Source: Flavobacterium sp.
Lineage (GTDB): Bacteria; Bacteroidota; Bacteroidia; Flavobacteriales; Flavobacteriaceae
NCBI RefSeq assembly: GCF_017744675.1
Contig: NZ_JAGIAV010000001.1
Span: 1,221,463-1,285,462 of the forward strand
Reading direction: 5' to 3'
Length of the DNA: 64,000 bases
The notes under the pieces were generated by a model. It was not told the origin of the DNA, searched no databases, and was given only the letters and a program-made list of their open reading frames with translations. Below are positions 8,634 to 18,696 of the stretch, one piece after another; within the stretch, counting starts at the first letter, position 1, and each line of letters opens with the position of its first letter. The translations under genes were made by a program, and so were the position numbers.

Positions 8634-9366
8634 AATGATAACCGATTAAAGTTGTTGTTGAACTCAAGTAATTTTCGATATAGATTTTAGCGTTTTTACA
8701 AGCTTCTTTTATCGTTAGATTTAAAGCCAAATTGGAAGCAATTGCAGAAGAAAGCACACAGCCCGAACCGTGTTTTTCGAAGCAATTTTTTCCTGACGGC
8801 AGCAGTTCTAGAATTTCATCTTTTAGAAACAAATGATCTCTTCCTAAAGCTTTTTTATTATGTCCGCCTTTCAAAAGAACATTCGTAGAAAATTGATATT
8901 CCTTCAAGATAAAGTCGGGAAAAAGAATTTCCATTTCAAGATGATTGGGCGTAATCAAATCGATTTTTGAAAGTATTTTGTTTAGATCTAAACGATTTTC
9001 AATATTCATAAATTCAAATTTAGTAGTCGATTTCAAAACAGGATCCCAAACAATTTTGGTTGAAGGAGAAAGCAGTTTTATAGTCGAAACAATTCGGTTT
9101 AAATCGTGTAAAGAAGATACAATTCCAATTTTTGCCACGCTGATTTTATAATTCAAAAAAAGCGTTTCAATCGAACGGATAACAAAACTCAAATCTGTCC
9201 ACTGAATTTCATAAAATTGATTTTCAGTCTGAATGGTATTCGCTGTCGAAATAGCAAAACCAGTGACTTTATGCTGTTCAAATGTTTTGATATCGGCCAA
9301 AATTCCAGCGCTTCCTGAAGGATCTAAGCCTGCGATTGTGAGTGCGAAAGGACGATCTGCTGACAT
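8626..9366 (-). CDS. thiD: Hydroxymethylpyrimidine / phosphomethylpyrimidine kinase
   Basis: ThiD phosphorylates HMP and then HMP phosphate. The protein has 246 residues and a ribokinase-like fold. Seen: ALTIAGLDPSGSAGILADI at the N-terminus (substrate site), WDPVLKSTT, DLITPNHLEMEIL, VLLKGGH, and the anion-hole and catalytic region KHGSGCVLSSAIA (GTGC-like, here GSGC). The gene overlaps tenI by 43 bp upstream and thiE by 8 bp downstream. It is slightly shorter than E. coli ThiD (about 266 residues). Confidence 0.93.
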   Translation of the reverse strand: MSADRPFALTIAGLDPSGSAGILADIKTFEQHKVTGFAISTANTIQTENQFYEIQWTDLSFVIRSIETLFLNYKISVAKIGIVSSLHDLNRIVSTIKLLSPSTKIVWDPVLKSTTKFEFMNIENRLDLNKILSKIDLITPNHLEMEILFPDFILKEYQFSTNVLLKGGHNKKALGRDHLFLKDEILELLPSGKNCFEKHGSGCVLSSAIASNLALNLTIKEACKNAKIYIENYLSSTTTLIGYHYV

Positions 9367-9932
9367 AATTTAAATTGTTTTAATGGATTTTCATTTTTCC
9401 AAATACTTCCTAAAAGTGCGACATCGTTAAAACCTTTTTCTAAGACTTTTTGAATGTTTTGGGAATCAATTCCGCCCAAAGCGATCATTTTTGTTTGTTG
9501 ATTTGTTCTTGATTTTAGTTCTTCAAAAAGATTTTTGTCTGGATGATAATTCTCTTTGGAAATACTTGTGAAAACTGGACTGAGAAAAGCATAATCAAAA
9601 TTTTCAAGAGCATTAAAATCTTCTATTGAATGTGTTGATGTTGATAGAGACCTGCAAGGTTTTGAAAATCTCGCAGGAGAATCGTTCAGATTATTTCTTT
9701 CTTTTTCAGAAAAATGAAACCGTTCAATGCCAAAATCTTCTGCTAATTGATGATGATGATGCAAAACCAAATTAGCCCGGAAGTCTAGTTTTATCTGATG
9801 AATAAACTGTGCCATTTCCAATTCAGAAAAATCAGGTTTTCTAATATGAAGCAAAGACAATCCTTCCTCTAGCAAAGAATGAAGGATGTCTATTTCATCT
9901 TCAATAAAAAAAGGATTCGTAATCAAAATCAT
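9324..9932 (-). CDS. tenI: TenI-like protein (thiazole tautomerase or second thiamine-phosphate synthase)
   Basis: This 202-residue protein has the ThiE/TenI barrel: LSLLHIRKPDFSELE (about residues 26-40), LSTSTHSIEDFN, YAFLSPVFTSISKENYHP and MIALGGIDSQN. Because a better ThiE is encoded two genes downstream, and because TenI proteins tautomerise the ThiG product, a TenI role is more likely; this is inference. The stretch ARFSKPCRSL (about 86-95) is encoded by an imperfect 27-bp palindrome that looks like an inserted repeat and keeps the frame open. It overlaps thiD by 43 bp. Confidence 0.75.
   Translation of the reverse strand: MILITNPFFIEDEIDILHSLLEEGLSLLHIRKPDFSELEMAQFIHQIKLDFRANLVLHHHHQLAEDFGIERFHFSEKERNNLNDSPARFSKPCRSLSTSTHSIEDFNALENFDYAFLSPVFTSISKENYHPDKNLFEELKSRTNQQTKMIALGGIDSQNIQKVLEKGFNDVALLGSIWKNENPLKQFKLCQQIVLSHSQSQA
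9654..9680. repeat. Imperfect palindrome inserted within tenI
   Basis: CCTGCAAGGTTTTG and its near-complement GAAAATCTCGCAGG form a 27-bp palindrome with two mismatched pairs. Elements of the form ACCTGCAAGGTTTT are, from memory, common between flavobacterial genes; here one sits in frame inside a gene. Confidence 0.6.
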
Positions 9933-9962
9933 ATCTTTCTTCTAGCTTCTTTTCTCTATTTT

Positions 9963-11820
<1,858 letters not shown>

Positions 11821-11890
11821 GATTCTGATTGTGTCTATTCGCAACGATAAATTGGAATTTGGAATTTTCTATTTTGAAATTTTTAAAAAA

Positions 11891-12097
11891 TTATCCACCT
11901 TGGGTAGCAGAAATAATCAAAATATCGTCAGTTTCGCGTACGAAGAATTCGTTCCATTTGGTTTTTGGAACAACGGTATTATTGACAGCAACAGCGATTC
12001 CGTTTTGTTTGTGCGGAATTTCGAGATCGAGCAATGATTGAACGCTTAGCGATTCAGCATTGAATTTTTTAGTTTGTTGATTGATTTTTAGTTCCAT
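11891..12097 (-). CDS. thiS: Sulfur carrier protein ThiS
   Basis: ThiS is a ubiquitin-fold protein of 68 residues whose C-terminal Gly-Gly is adenylated by ThiF and converted to a thiocarboxylate that gives sulfur to ThiG. Seen: [12 protein letters not shown], the [13 protein letters not shown] strand region, [12 protein letters not shown] ending in the required GG. It is the first gene after the TPP riboswitch and heads the operon. Confidence 0.95.
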   Translation of the reverse strand: MELKINQQTKKFNAESLSVQSLLDLEIPHKQNGIAVAVNNTVVPKTKWNEFFVRETDDILIISATQGG

Positions 12098-12176
12098 TCC
12101 TTTTTGAGTTTAGTGTATAGATACACCTTAGGAATGGCTACAAGAACGCATAAAAATGCGTGCAGAAGTCATCTTA

Positions 12177-12256
12177 CTTTTCCCTACGCTAGTATGAACT
12201 AGATCAGGTTCAGAGGGTAAAATCTCAGCCTACAACTTTGTAGACACCCCTAAAGT
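12177..12256 (-). ncRNA. TPP riboswitch (THI element)
   Basis: Read on the minus strand, the conserved elements occur in order: GGGGTGTCTAC, the P2-P3 core GGCTGAGATTTTACCCTC, TGAACCTGATCTAGTTCATAC, and CTAGCGTAGGGAA. These are the thiamine diphosphate aptamer signatures (CUGAGA, ACCUGAUCUgg, GCGUAGGGAA). It lies about 80 bp before thiS. There is no clear terminator hairpin between it and thiS, so control may be at translation or by an undetected structure. Confidence 0.97.
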
Positions 12257-12262
12257 GTGAAG

Positions 12263-12270
12263 CAAATGTA
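12263..12270 (-). promoter_or_regulatory. -7 element of the thi operon promoter
   Basis: On the minus strand TACATTTG matches TAnnTTTG, 7 bp before the 5' end of the riboswitch. No clear -33 TTG is visible. Confidence 0.6.
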
Positions 12271-12297
12271 ATAAAATTTTGTTTGGAACTTTAAAAA

Positions 12298-12366
12298 ACT
12301 TTCAAGTTTCAGGTTTCAAGTTGTTTTTTTGAGTGCAGTTATAACGTGAAACTTGAAACATGAAAC
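12298..12366 (-). terminator. Hairpin of TTTCAAGTTTCAGG repeats after tag
   Basis: The arms AGTTTCAGGTTTCAAGTT (about 12305-12322) and AACTTGAAACATGAAAC (about 12350-12366) are inverted copies around a 28-nt loop. It lies just after the tag stop codon and before the thi promoter. It is probably a repeat acting as a transcript end; no long U tract follows. Confidence 0.45.
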
Positions 12367-12370
12367 AAAA

Positions 12371-12931
12371 CTATTTCTTTCTCGTCCAGCAGTCTTCCAC
12401 ATGATCATTGACCATTCCAGTTGCCTGCATATGTGCGTAAATAACAGTTGAGCCGACAAATTTGAAGCCGCGTTTTTTTAAATCTTTACTTATAGCATCA
12501 GAAATGGAAGTTGTCGCTGGAACATCTTTTAATGTTTTCGGTTTGTTATCAATTGGTTTTCCATTAACGAATTTCCAAATATATTCAGAAAAGGTTCCAA
12601 ATTCTTCTTGAACTTTCATAAAAGCTTGAGCATTAGAAACTGCTGCTTTGATTTTTAACTTGTTTCTGATAATTCCAGTGTTCTGCATCAATTCTTCGAT
12701 TTTATCTTCAGAGTAGTTCGCCATTTTTTTATAATCGAAATGGTCAAAAGCAGTTTTAAAATTTTCTCTTTTATTTAAAATCGTGATCCAGCTTAATCCA
12801 GCCTGAAAGGTTTCTAGAATTAAAAACTCAAAAATTGTTGGGTCATCATAAACGGGAGTTCCCCATTCTTCATCATGATATTTTTTATATAAATCGCTGG
12901 CCGAACACCAACCGCATCTTATTTGTTCCAT
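12371..12931 (-). CDS. tag: DNA-3-methyladenine glycosylase I
   Basis: Tag removes 3-methyladenine from alkylated DNA. The protein has 186 residues, the usual length. Seen: RCGWCSASDLYKKYHDEEWGTP at the N-terminus (split here from MEQI), with a zinc-binding Cys and His, LILETFQAGLSWITIL, the DNA-binding segment NTGIIRNKLKIKA, and the C-terminal HVEDCW with the remaining zinc ligands. It is transcribed away from the lipoprotein gene, which may be cotranscribed, although a hairpin separates the two. Confidence 0.96.
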   Translation of the reverse strand: MEQIRCGWCSASDLYKKYHDEEWGTPVYDDPTIFEFLILETFQAGLSWITILNKRENFKTAFDHFDYKKMANYSEDKIEELMQNTGIIRNKLKIKAAVSNAQAFMKVQEEFGTFSEYIWKFVNGKPIDNKPKTLKDVPATTSISDAISKDLKKRGFKFVGSTVIYAHMQATGMVNDHVEDCWTRKK

Positions 12932-12947
12932 TTTTTTATTTCAAAAG

Positions 12948-12971
12948 AAAACCTCTTGGCTTTGAGGTTTT
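12948..12971 (-). terminator. Small terminator-like hairpin after the lipoprotein gene
   Basis: AAAACCTC, an 8-nt loop and GAGGTTTT form a perfect 8-bp stem 17 bp after the stop codon of the lipoprotein gene (minus strand), followed by CTTTTGAAA rather than a pure T tract. Confidence 0.45.
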
Positions 12972-12988
12972 ATAGATTATTGTCGTTG

Positions 12989-13669
12989 TTATCTTCCAAT
13001 CTGCCAGCTATATCCCTTCACGCTCGGAATATAGGCAGAACGTCCAACGATGACTAAATTATTATAGATTTTTCGATTGTATTTAATGCCAATTGCGTTT
13101 CCAGAAGTGTACATTTTATTGGCTTTAAAAACGACTTTCATTTTACCGTCTTCTAATTCTGCGTCAGAAACCCTTTCAACAAGCCAAGTAGATTGCCATT
13201 TTACAGCCAATTCATTCTCTGCTGTTTTGGTTACACTTTTTACTAGTTTTACAGCTTCTTCTGGAATTTCAAAATGTTCGGTTAATTGTTTTTGAGTCAT
13301 GGTCTGGCCCATTTTGCATTTTGCTAATATTTTACGAACATTAACAAAATTCAATAATTCCTCGTTGACTTCTTTTTTTATAGACGTGGTCGGACTCGGC
13401 GTATGGGTTGGTATTTGAGGACTTAATGCAGGTATTGCTATCGGATTTTTAACAGCAAATGGATTTTTTTGAGCAACGGTTTTTGGTGACTCAAATTCCT
13501 TTGAGGCGGTAATGCTTTTTGAAGAAACTTTGCGAGGTATCTTCACAGCAGCTGGTATCAGTTTGTTGACAGACTGAATGATTTTTTTTGGCTCTTTTTT
13601 TTCTTCATTGCCACAACTGAAAAAGAAATAGGTAACAGAGAATAAAATAAGTAAATAATTTTTTTTCAT
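12989..13669 (-). CDS. Lipoprotein of unknown function
   Basis: I do not recognise this 226-residue protein. Seen: a lipoprotein signal with hydrophobic core LLILFSVTYFFFSC and Cys at about residue 19, so it is predicted to be lipid-anchored. A Lys/Pro/Ser/Thr-rich low-complexity linker follows to about residue 105, then a compact C-terminal region: KMGQTMTQKQLTEHF, a Val/Lys-rich strand region, and a final part rich in Tyr and Asn. The lack of acidic residues straight after the Cys gives no clear surface-export signal (NEEKKE follows, moderately acidic). It lies between tag and the queuosine-precursor transporter on the same strand, 17 bp after the latter. Confidence 0.6.
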   Translation of the reverse strand: MKKNYLLILFSVTYFFFSCGNEEKKEPKKIIQSVNKLIPAAVKIPRKVSSKSITASKEFESPKTVAQKNPFAVKNPIAIPALSPQIPTHTPSPTTSIKKEVNEELLNFVNVRKILAKCKMGQTMTQKQLTEHFEIPEEAVKLVKSVTKTAENELAVKWQSTWLVERVSDAELEDGKMKVVFKANKMYTSGNAIGIKYNRKIYNNLVIVGRSAYIPSVKGYSWQIGR

Positions 13670-13686
13670 GACCTAAAATTTTGTTT

Positions 13687-14349
13687 TTACTCTTTATGTG
13701 CAGGGTCTTCGTCTAAATATTTTTTAATTAGATAATGGCCTAAATAAATCGCTGGCGTTAATAAAATAGCTATAGCTAACTTAAAAGTATATCCTATTAA
13801 ACCTGAAGATATAAAGGTTTCAAAATCAATTTTTCCTGGCAGCCAAAATGCAATTCCTAAAACAATAAAGGAATCAAACAATTGCGAAATCACAGTAGAA
13901 CCAGTTGCTCTTAACCATATTTTCTTTTCGCCAGTCCTGTTTTTAAAAAACCAAAATATCCAAACATCAATGAGCTGAGAAGCCATAAAGGCAATTAAGC
14001 TTCCCACAATAATCCACATACTCTGTCCAAATACGGCCTGAAACTGATCGTCGTTTACAGGACTTATTCCTTTTGCAGCAGGAATTGTAATGGCCATAAA
14101 AAGTATTAAAAAAGCATAAGCAATCAAACATGCCGTTATAAAAGAAAGCTTTTTTACACCTTTTTCACCAAAATGATCATTAATCAAATCAGTAGTTAGA
14201 AATACAATTGGCCAAGGCAAAATACCAATACTCATTACAAAGGGGCCAATTTGAATTAACTTTCCTCCAATTAATTCAGCCACAACGGCATTGGTGATAA
14301 ATATTCCTGATAAAATTACAAAAACAATTTCTCTTCTGGTTCTAAACAT
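13687..14349 (-). CDS. yhhQ: Queuosine precursor transporter (YhhQ/VUT family)
   Basis: This 220-residue inner-membrane protein has about six hydrophobic segments and the family signatures NAVVAELIGGKLI (about residues 20-32), LPWPIVFLTTDLINDHFG (about 44-61) and GSTVISQLFDSFIVLGIAFW. YhhQ proteins import the queuine-pathway precursors preQ0/preQ1 for tRNA queuosine. A queG gene lies elsewhere in the window (56713), which fits a queuosine-making organism, but the two are not linked. The gene symbol is by family. Confidence 0.85.
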   Translation of the reverse strand: MFRTRREIVFVILSGIFITNAVVAELIGGKLIQIGPFVMSIGILPWPIVFLTTDLINDHFGEKGVKKLSFITACLIAYAFLILFMAITIPAAKGISPVNDDQFQAVFGQSMWIIVGSLIAFMASQLIDVWIFWFFKNRTGEKKIWLRATGSTVISQLFDSFIVLGIAFWLPGKIDFETFISSGLIGYTFKLAIAILLTPAIYLGHYLIKKYLDEDPAHKE

Positions 14350-14521
14350 TTGATTTTTGGTATTGGTATTTCAAAAATAAACTATTTCTTTTAATTGTTA
14401 TAAGCGGATTAATTTTTATAATCTGTTTGAATATGAAGTTTGCTTTCTATTGGTTAATTTTGAGATTCTGTTGCATTTTTTGTTAGTCAGATTTTGTGCA
14501 GAATTAATTAATGTATTTGTT

Positions 14522-16585
14522 ATGAAAACACCAATAGAATTAGATAATCCGTTGTTAAAAGAGTGGACAGGACCTTATGGAGGCGTTCCGGATTTTACGG
14601 CATATAAAGTTTCAGATTTTAAGCCTGCAATAGAATTTGCTATTCAGGAAAAATTAGAGGAGATAGAAGCAATATCAAATAATTCAGAAAAACCGACTTT
14701 TGAAAACACCATTAAAGCTTTGGAACTTTCTGGCGAAAAATTAGATCGAATTCATGCAGTTTATGGTATTTATAGATCAAATCTGAGTACTCCTGAGTTT
14801 AATGTAGTTGATACCGAAATGTCACCAAAATTAGCTGAGATCAATGATAAGTTATATCAAAATGAGAAATTGTTTTCTAGAATTGAAGCTTTATACAAAT
14901 CGGAAGAAAAAAAGAATTTGACTAAAGAACAGCAGCGTTTGCTTTGGTTGTATTATACCGATTTTGTGAGAGAAGGAGCAGAGCTCAATGAAAAAGACAA
15001 AGTTAGAGTTGCGGAGATAAACCAGGAACTGGCTGGACTTTTTACTGCTTTTAGCCAAAAATTACTGGCAGAAGAAAATAGTCAGTATATAGAATTAAAA
15101 ATAGAAACTGATTTTGACGGTTTGCCTGAGGAGTTCAAAAATGCTGCTATTGCCGAAGCTAAAGAAAGAAATCTAAATGTTTTGGGATGCATCGGAAATA
15201 CAAGATCTTCAATCGAGCCATTTTTAACCTTTTCTAATCAAAGAGATTTAAGAGAAAAAGCTTTTGATCTTTTTGTAAAACGAGGCGATAATAAAAATGA
15301 AAATGATACCAATGAAACTCTTGTTTCTATTTTGAAATTAAGAGCAGAAAAAGCGAAAATTTTAGGTTTTACTAATTTTGCGGAATGGAGTTTATCTAAT
15401 AAAATGGCTAAAGATCCGCAGAAAACACTCGAATTAATGAATTCGGTATGGAAACCGGCTGTAGAAAAAGTAAAAAATGATGTTGCTGCTATGCAGGAAA
15501 TGGTAAATAATGAAGGTGGAAACTTTAAAATACAGCCTTGGGATTATCGTTTTTATACCGAAAAAGTGCGTAAAGCAAAGTATGATTTAGATCAAAATGA
15601 AATCAAGCAATATCTGCAGCTGGAAAATTTACGTGAAGGAATGTTCTGGACAGCGGGCGAATTATTTAATTTAGGTTTCAAGCAATTGTCAGATGTTCCT
15701 GTTTATCATCCTGATGTTCGTGTTTGGGAAGTCAATAATAAAAATACTGGAGAACCAATTGGTTTATGGTATTTTGACCCGTACGCGCGTGTTGGCAAGC
15801 GTTCTGGAGCGTGGATGAATTCGCATAGAGATCAGCAGAAAATAAAAGGAAACGTACTTCCAATTGTATCGAATAATTGCAATTTTATTAAAGGAAATAG
15901 CGATGAACCCGTTTTAATTTCTTGGGATGATGCGACCACTTTATTTCATGAATTTGGGCACGCCCTGCACGGATTATGTTCAAATGTTACGTATCCAAGC
16001 CTTTCAGGAACTTCTGTAGCTAGAGATTATGTAGAATTTCCTTCGCAATTGTTAGAGCATTGGCTAGCTACTCCAGAGGTTTTAAATAAGTTTGCGCTTC
16101 ATTATAAAACAAACGAACCTTTATCTCAGTCACTAGTGGAAAGAATCGGAAAAGCAGCCAATTTTAATGAGGGATTTGCAACTGTAGAAACAATTTCAAG
16201 TTCGTTTGTCGATATGAAATTGCATTTAACAACTGACACAATCGATCCGGATGCTTTTGAAAAGAAAGTTTTAAGCGAAATTAATATGCCGTCTGAAATT
16301 GTAATGCGACACAGGATTCCGCAGTTTGCTCATATTTTTTCTAGTGATGGATATGCAGCGGGATATTACAGCTATTTGTGGGCAGATGTGATTAATGCAG
16401 ATGCTTATGAGGCTTTTCTGGAAGCTGGCGGACCATTTGATAAAAATGTTTCTGAACGTCTTTATAAAACAGTTTTAAGCGTTGGAAATACTATAGATAA
16501 CGAAGAAATGTATGAGAATTTTAGAGGTCACGCTCCGCAATCGGATGCACTGATGCGAGCGAGAAACTTTCCTGTTGAAAGCTAA
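14522..16585 (+). CDS. M3 family zinc metallopeptidase (oligopeptidase A / Dcp type)
   Basis: This 687-residue cytoplasmic peptidase cleaves short peptides, either as an oligopeptidase or a dipeptidyl carboxypeptidase. Seen: NPLLKEWTGPYGGVPDF at the start, the zinc motif HEFGH at residue 476 in TTLFHEFGHALHGL, the third zinc ligand region in VEFPSQLLEHW (Glu), and the substrate loop FSSDGYAAGYYSYLW. I chose ATG 14522 because the longer frame from 14450 adds 24 hydrophobic residues encoded by AT-rich DNA that do not align with the family start. No signal peptide remains with this start. It converges with tsf and they share a terminator. Confidence 0.93.
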   Translation: MKTPIELDNPLLKEWTGPYGGVPDFTAYKVSDFKPAIEFAIQEKLEEIEAISNNSEKPTFENTIKALELSGEKLDRIHAVYGIYRSNLSTPEFNVVDTEMSPKLAEINDKLYQNEKLFSRIEALYKSEEKKNLTKEQQRLLWLYYTDFVREGAELNEKDKVRVAEINQELAGLFTAFSQKLLAEENSQYIELKIETDFDGLPEEFKNAAIAEAKERNLNVLGCIGNTRSSIEPFLTFSNQRDLREKAFDLFVKRGDNKNENDTNETLVSILKLRAEKAKILGFTNFAEWSLSNKMAKDPQKTLELMNSVWKPAVEKVKNDVAAMQEMVNNEGGNFKIQPWDYRFYTEKVRKAKYDLDQNEIKQYLQLENLREGMFWTAGELFNLGFKQLSDVPVYHPDVRVWEVNNKNTGEPIGLWYFDPYARVGKRSGAWMNSHRDQQKIKGNVLPIVSNNCNFIKGNSDEPVLISWDDATTLFHEFGHALHGLCSNVTYPSLSGTSVARDYVEFPSQLLEHWLATPEVLNKFALHYKTNEPLSQSLVERIGKAANFNEGFATVETISSSFVDMKLHLTTDTIDPDAFEKKVLSEINMPSEIVMRHRIPQFAHIFSSDGYAAGYYSYLWADVINADAYEAFLEAGGPFDKNVSERLYKTVLSVGNTIDNEEMYENFRGHAPQSDALMRARNFPVES

Positions 16586-16593
16586 GATGCAAT

Positions 16594-16628
16594 AAAAAAG
16601 CCCGAATAACTAAATATTCGGGCTTTTT
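16594..16628. terminator. Bidirectional terminator between the M3 peptidase gene and tsf
   Basis: AAAAAGCCCGAATA and TATTCGGGCTTTTT form a 14-bp stem with a short loop. The A and T tracts on both sides serve both convergent genes. Confidence 0.9.
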
Positions 16629-16646
16629 AATATTGAAAATAATATA

Positions 16647-17609
16647 TTAACCTAAAGTAACTCTTTTGAAACCTGTAATTTCAACATTGAATCCTTTAAC
16701 ATAATCACCAACTTTTTTACTGTCATCTTTGATGAAGTTTTGATCAAGTAAAGCTTTTTCTTGATCTAAAGTAGTGTTGTCAGAAATGAAACGTTGAACT
16801 TTTCCTGGAAGAATTTTGTCCCAGATTTGCTCTGGTTTTCCTTCAGCTTTTAATTCAGCTTTAGCATCTTCTTCTGCTTGTTTGATAACTTCTGGAGTTA
16901 ATTGAGAGAAAGAGATGTATTTAGGAACATTTTTTAAAGTTTTTCCTAAACGTTTTGCTTCTTCATTGTCTTTTTCGATTACAGCAATACGAGCAGCAAG
17001 TTCAGATTCTACGAAAGCTGGATCAAAATCTTTGTAAGATAATGTGTCAGCACCCATAGAAGCAACTTGCATAGAGATATCTTTTGTTAAAGCTTCAGCA
17101 TTAGCAACTGGAGCAGAAATTGCAGTTAAAGCAGCAATTTTATTAACGTGAACATAAGATCCAACGTAAGCACCTTCTAAAATTTCGAAACCACCGATTT
17201 CGATTTTTTCACCGATAACTCCAGTTTGCTCGATTAATTTCTCAGCAACTGTAATTCCGTTGAAATCAGAAGCTAATAATTCTTCTTTAGAAGAGAAATT
17301 GATAGCTCTTTCAACTAAATCTTTAGCTAAAGTTACGAAAGCTTCATTTTTACCTACGAAGTCAGTTTCACAGTTTAAAGTGATGATAGCTCCTTTAGTG
17401 TGGTCAGCATTGATAAAAGAAACAGCAGCTCCTTCAGAAGACTCACGGTCAGAACGGTTAGCAGCAACTTTTTGTCCTTTTTCTCTAAGGATTTGGATCG
17501 CTTTATCGAAATCTCCTTCAGCTTCAATTAAAGCTTTTTTACAGTCCATCATTCCGGCACCTGTAGATTGTCTTAATTTATTTACGTCTGCAGCAGTAAT
17601 TGTTGACAT
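16647..17609 (-). CDS. tsf: Elongation factor Ts
   Basis: EF-Ts recycles EF-Tu by displacing GDP. At 320 residues it is longer than the E. coli form (about 283). Seen: the N-terminal UBA-like helix pair (ADVNKLRQSTGAGMMDCKKAL), the nucleotide-exchange motif NCETDFVGKNEAF (about residues 79-91), and the C-terminal coiled-coil-like region with PKYISFSQLTPEV. It lies 140 bp after rpsB in the classical rpsB-tsf pair; the intergenic stretch holds degenerate AAATTCCAA repeats. Confidence 0.97.
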   Translation of the reverse strand: MSTITAADVNKLRQSTGAGMMDCKKALIEAEGDFDKAIQILREKGQKVAANRSDRESSEGAAVSFINADHTKGAIITLNCETDFVGKNEAFVTLAKDLVERAINFSSKEELLASDFNGITVAEKLIEQTGVIGEKIEIGGFEILEGAYVGSYVHVNKIAALTAISAPVANAEALTKDISMQVASMGADTLSYKDFDPAFVESELAARIAVIEKDNEEAKRLGKTLKNVPKYISFSQLTPEVIKQAEEDAKAELKAEGKPEQIWDKILPGKVQRFISDNTTLDQEKALLDQNFIKDDSKKVGDYVKGFNVEITGFKRVTLG

Positions 17610-17639
17610 AATATTTTGAATTTTTTAATGTTAAAAGTA

Positions 17640-17746
17640 AAAAATTCCATCTTTTAAATCCCAAAATCCAATTTTAATAAATTATCAACATAACGTTTTT
17701 AATTTTATTTTGGACTTTGGAATTTAAAATTTGGAATTTAAAATTT
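17640..17746. repeat. Degenerate AAATTCCAA-family repeats between rpsB and tsf
   Basis: Plus-strand motifs AAAATTCC, AAATCCCAAAATCCAATTTT and, inverted, TTTGGAATTTAAAATTTGG fill this gap. They belong to the same family as the repeat at 1961-2113 but are less regular. A transcript could fold into a loose hairpin between rpsB and tsf. Confidence 0.5.
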
Positions 17747-17749
17747 GAT

Positions 17750-18520
17750 TTATTCTTCAGTTTCAGTTGCAGGAGCAGCTTCAGCCTCAACAGCAGGAGC
17801 TTCTTCAGCAGCTTCAACTTCTTTCTCAGCACCTCTGTCAGAAAGACCTTCGATTACTGCAGTAGTCACTAAAGATAAAATTTTGTCAATTGATTTAGAA
17901 GCGTCATCATTTGCAGGAATCACGTAATCAACCTCTCTTGGGTCAGAATTCGTATCAACCATTGCGAAAACTGGAATGTTTAATTTTTGAGCTTCTTTTA
18001 TTGCGATGTGTTCAGCTTTGATATCTACTACGAACAATGCTGCAGGTAGTCTAGACATATCAGCAATTGAACCTAAGTTTTTCTCTAATTTAGCACGTAG
18101 ACGATCAACTTGTAAACGCTCTTTTTTAGATAAAGTGTTGAAAGTACCATCTTTCTTCATTTTATCTATAGAAGACATTTTTTTAACTGCCTTTCTGATA
18201 GTTACGAAGTTAGTCAACATTCCACCTGGCCATCTTTCAGTGATGTAAGGCATGTTTGCAGCTTTTGCTTTATCAGCAACGATGTCTTTTGCTTGTTTTT
18301 TGGTAGCTACGAATAAGATTTTTCTACCTGATGCAGCGATTTTTTTCAAAGCTTCATTAGCTTCTTCGATTTTAGCTGCAGTTTTATATAGATTGATAAT
18401 GTGAATACCATTACGCTCCATATAAATGTAAGGAGCCATGTTTGGATCCCATTTTCTAGTCATGTGTCCGAAGTGAACACCTGCTTCTAGTAATTCTTTT
18501 ACTTCTATTTTGTTTGCCAT
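17750..18520 (-). CDS. rpsB: 30S ribosomal protein S2
   Basis: S2 (uS2) binds the 30S head-body junction with S1. Here it has 256 residues. Seen: the N-terminal LLEAGVHFGHMTRKWDPNMAPYI, NLYKTAAKI, ILFVATKKQA, ERWPGGMLTNF, and PVFAMVDTNSDPREVDYVIPANDDA. The C-terminal 30 residues are an Ala/Glu-rich acidic tail common in Bacteroidetes S2. The start is fixed by the family start (MANKIEVKELLEAG). A strong hairpin lies 27 nt upstream. Confidence 0.98.
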   Translation of the reverse strand: MANKIEVKELLEAGVHFGHMTRKWDPNMAPYIYMERNGIHIINLYKTAAKIEEANEALKKIAASGRKILFVATKKQAKDIVADKAKAANMPYITERWPGGMLTNFVTIRKAVKKMSSIDKMKKDGTFNTLSKKERLQVDRLRAKLEKNLGSIADMSRLPAALFVVDIKAEHIAIKEAQKLNIPVFAMVDTNSDPREVDYVIPANDDASKSIDKILSLVTTAVIEGLSDRGAEKEVEAAEEAPAVEAEAAPATETEE

Positions 18521-18546
18521 TTTTGTACTAGTTTACGTTCTGTTGA

Positions 18547-18597
18547 TTAGCAATGTATGAATGGCGATTTCTCTGGCTTCATGCATTTAGATGCTAA
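18547..18597 (-). promoter_or_regulatory. Structured leader hairpin upstream of rpsB
   Basis: On the minus strand TTAGCA pairs with TGCTAA, and TGCATGAA pairs with TTCATACA (one mismatch), with TCTAAA bulged on the 5' side and a loop of about 16 nt (GCCAGAGAAATCGCCA). A further small stem CCTA/TAGG lies at about 18604-18617. It sits in the 176-bp rpsI-rpsB gap. I infer an S2 autoregulatory leader; it is not matched to a named family here. Confidence 0.55.
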
Positions 18598-18696
18598 ACT
18601 ATATCCTACCTCGATAGGAGAGCAACAATAACTGTGTTTTTTAATTTCAATAAATAATTGATAATGTCTTGTCCCATCTGAACAAGACAGGTAATA

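Noticed and set aside
12371..12931. tag as part of the thi operon
   Set aside because: It lies upstream of the TPP riboswitch and its promoter, with a hairpin between, so it is a separate transcript.
14450..14521. N-terminal extension of the M3 peptidase
   Set aside because: It is AT-rich, does not resemble the family, and an ATG at 14522 begins the conserved MKTPIELDNPL region.
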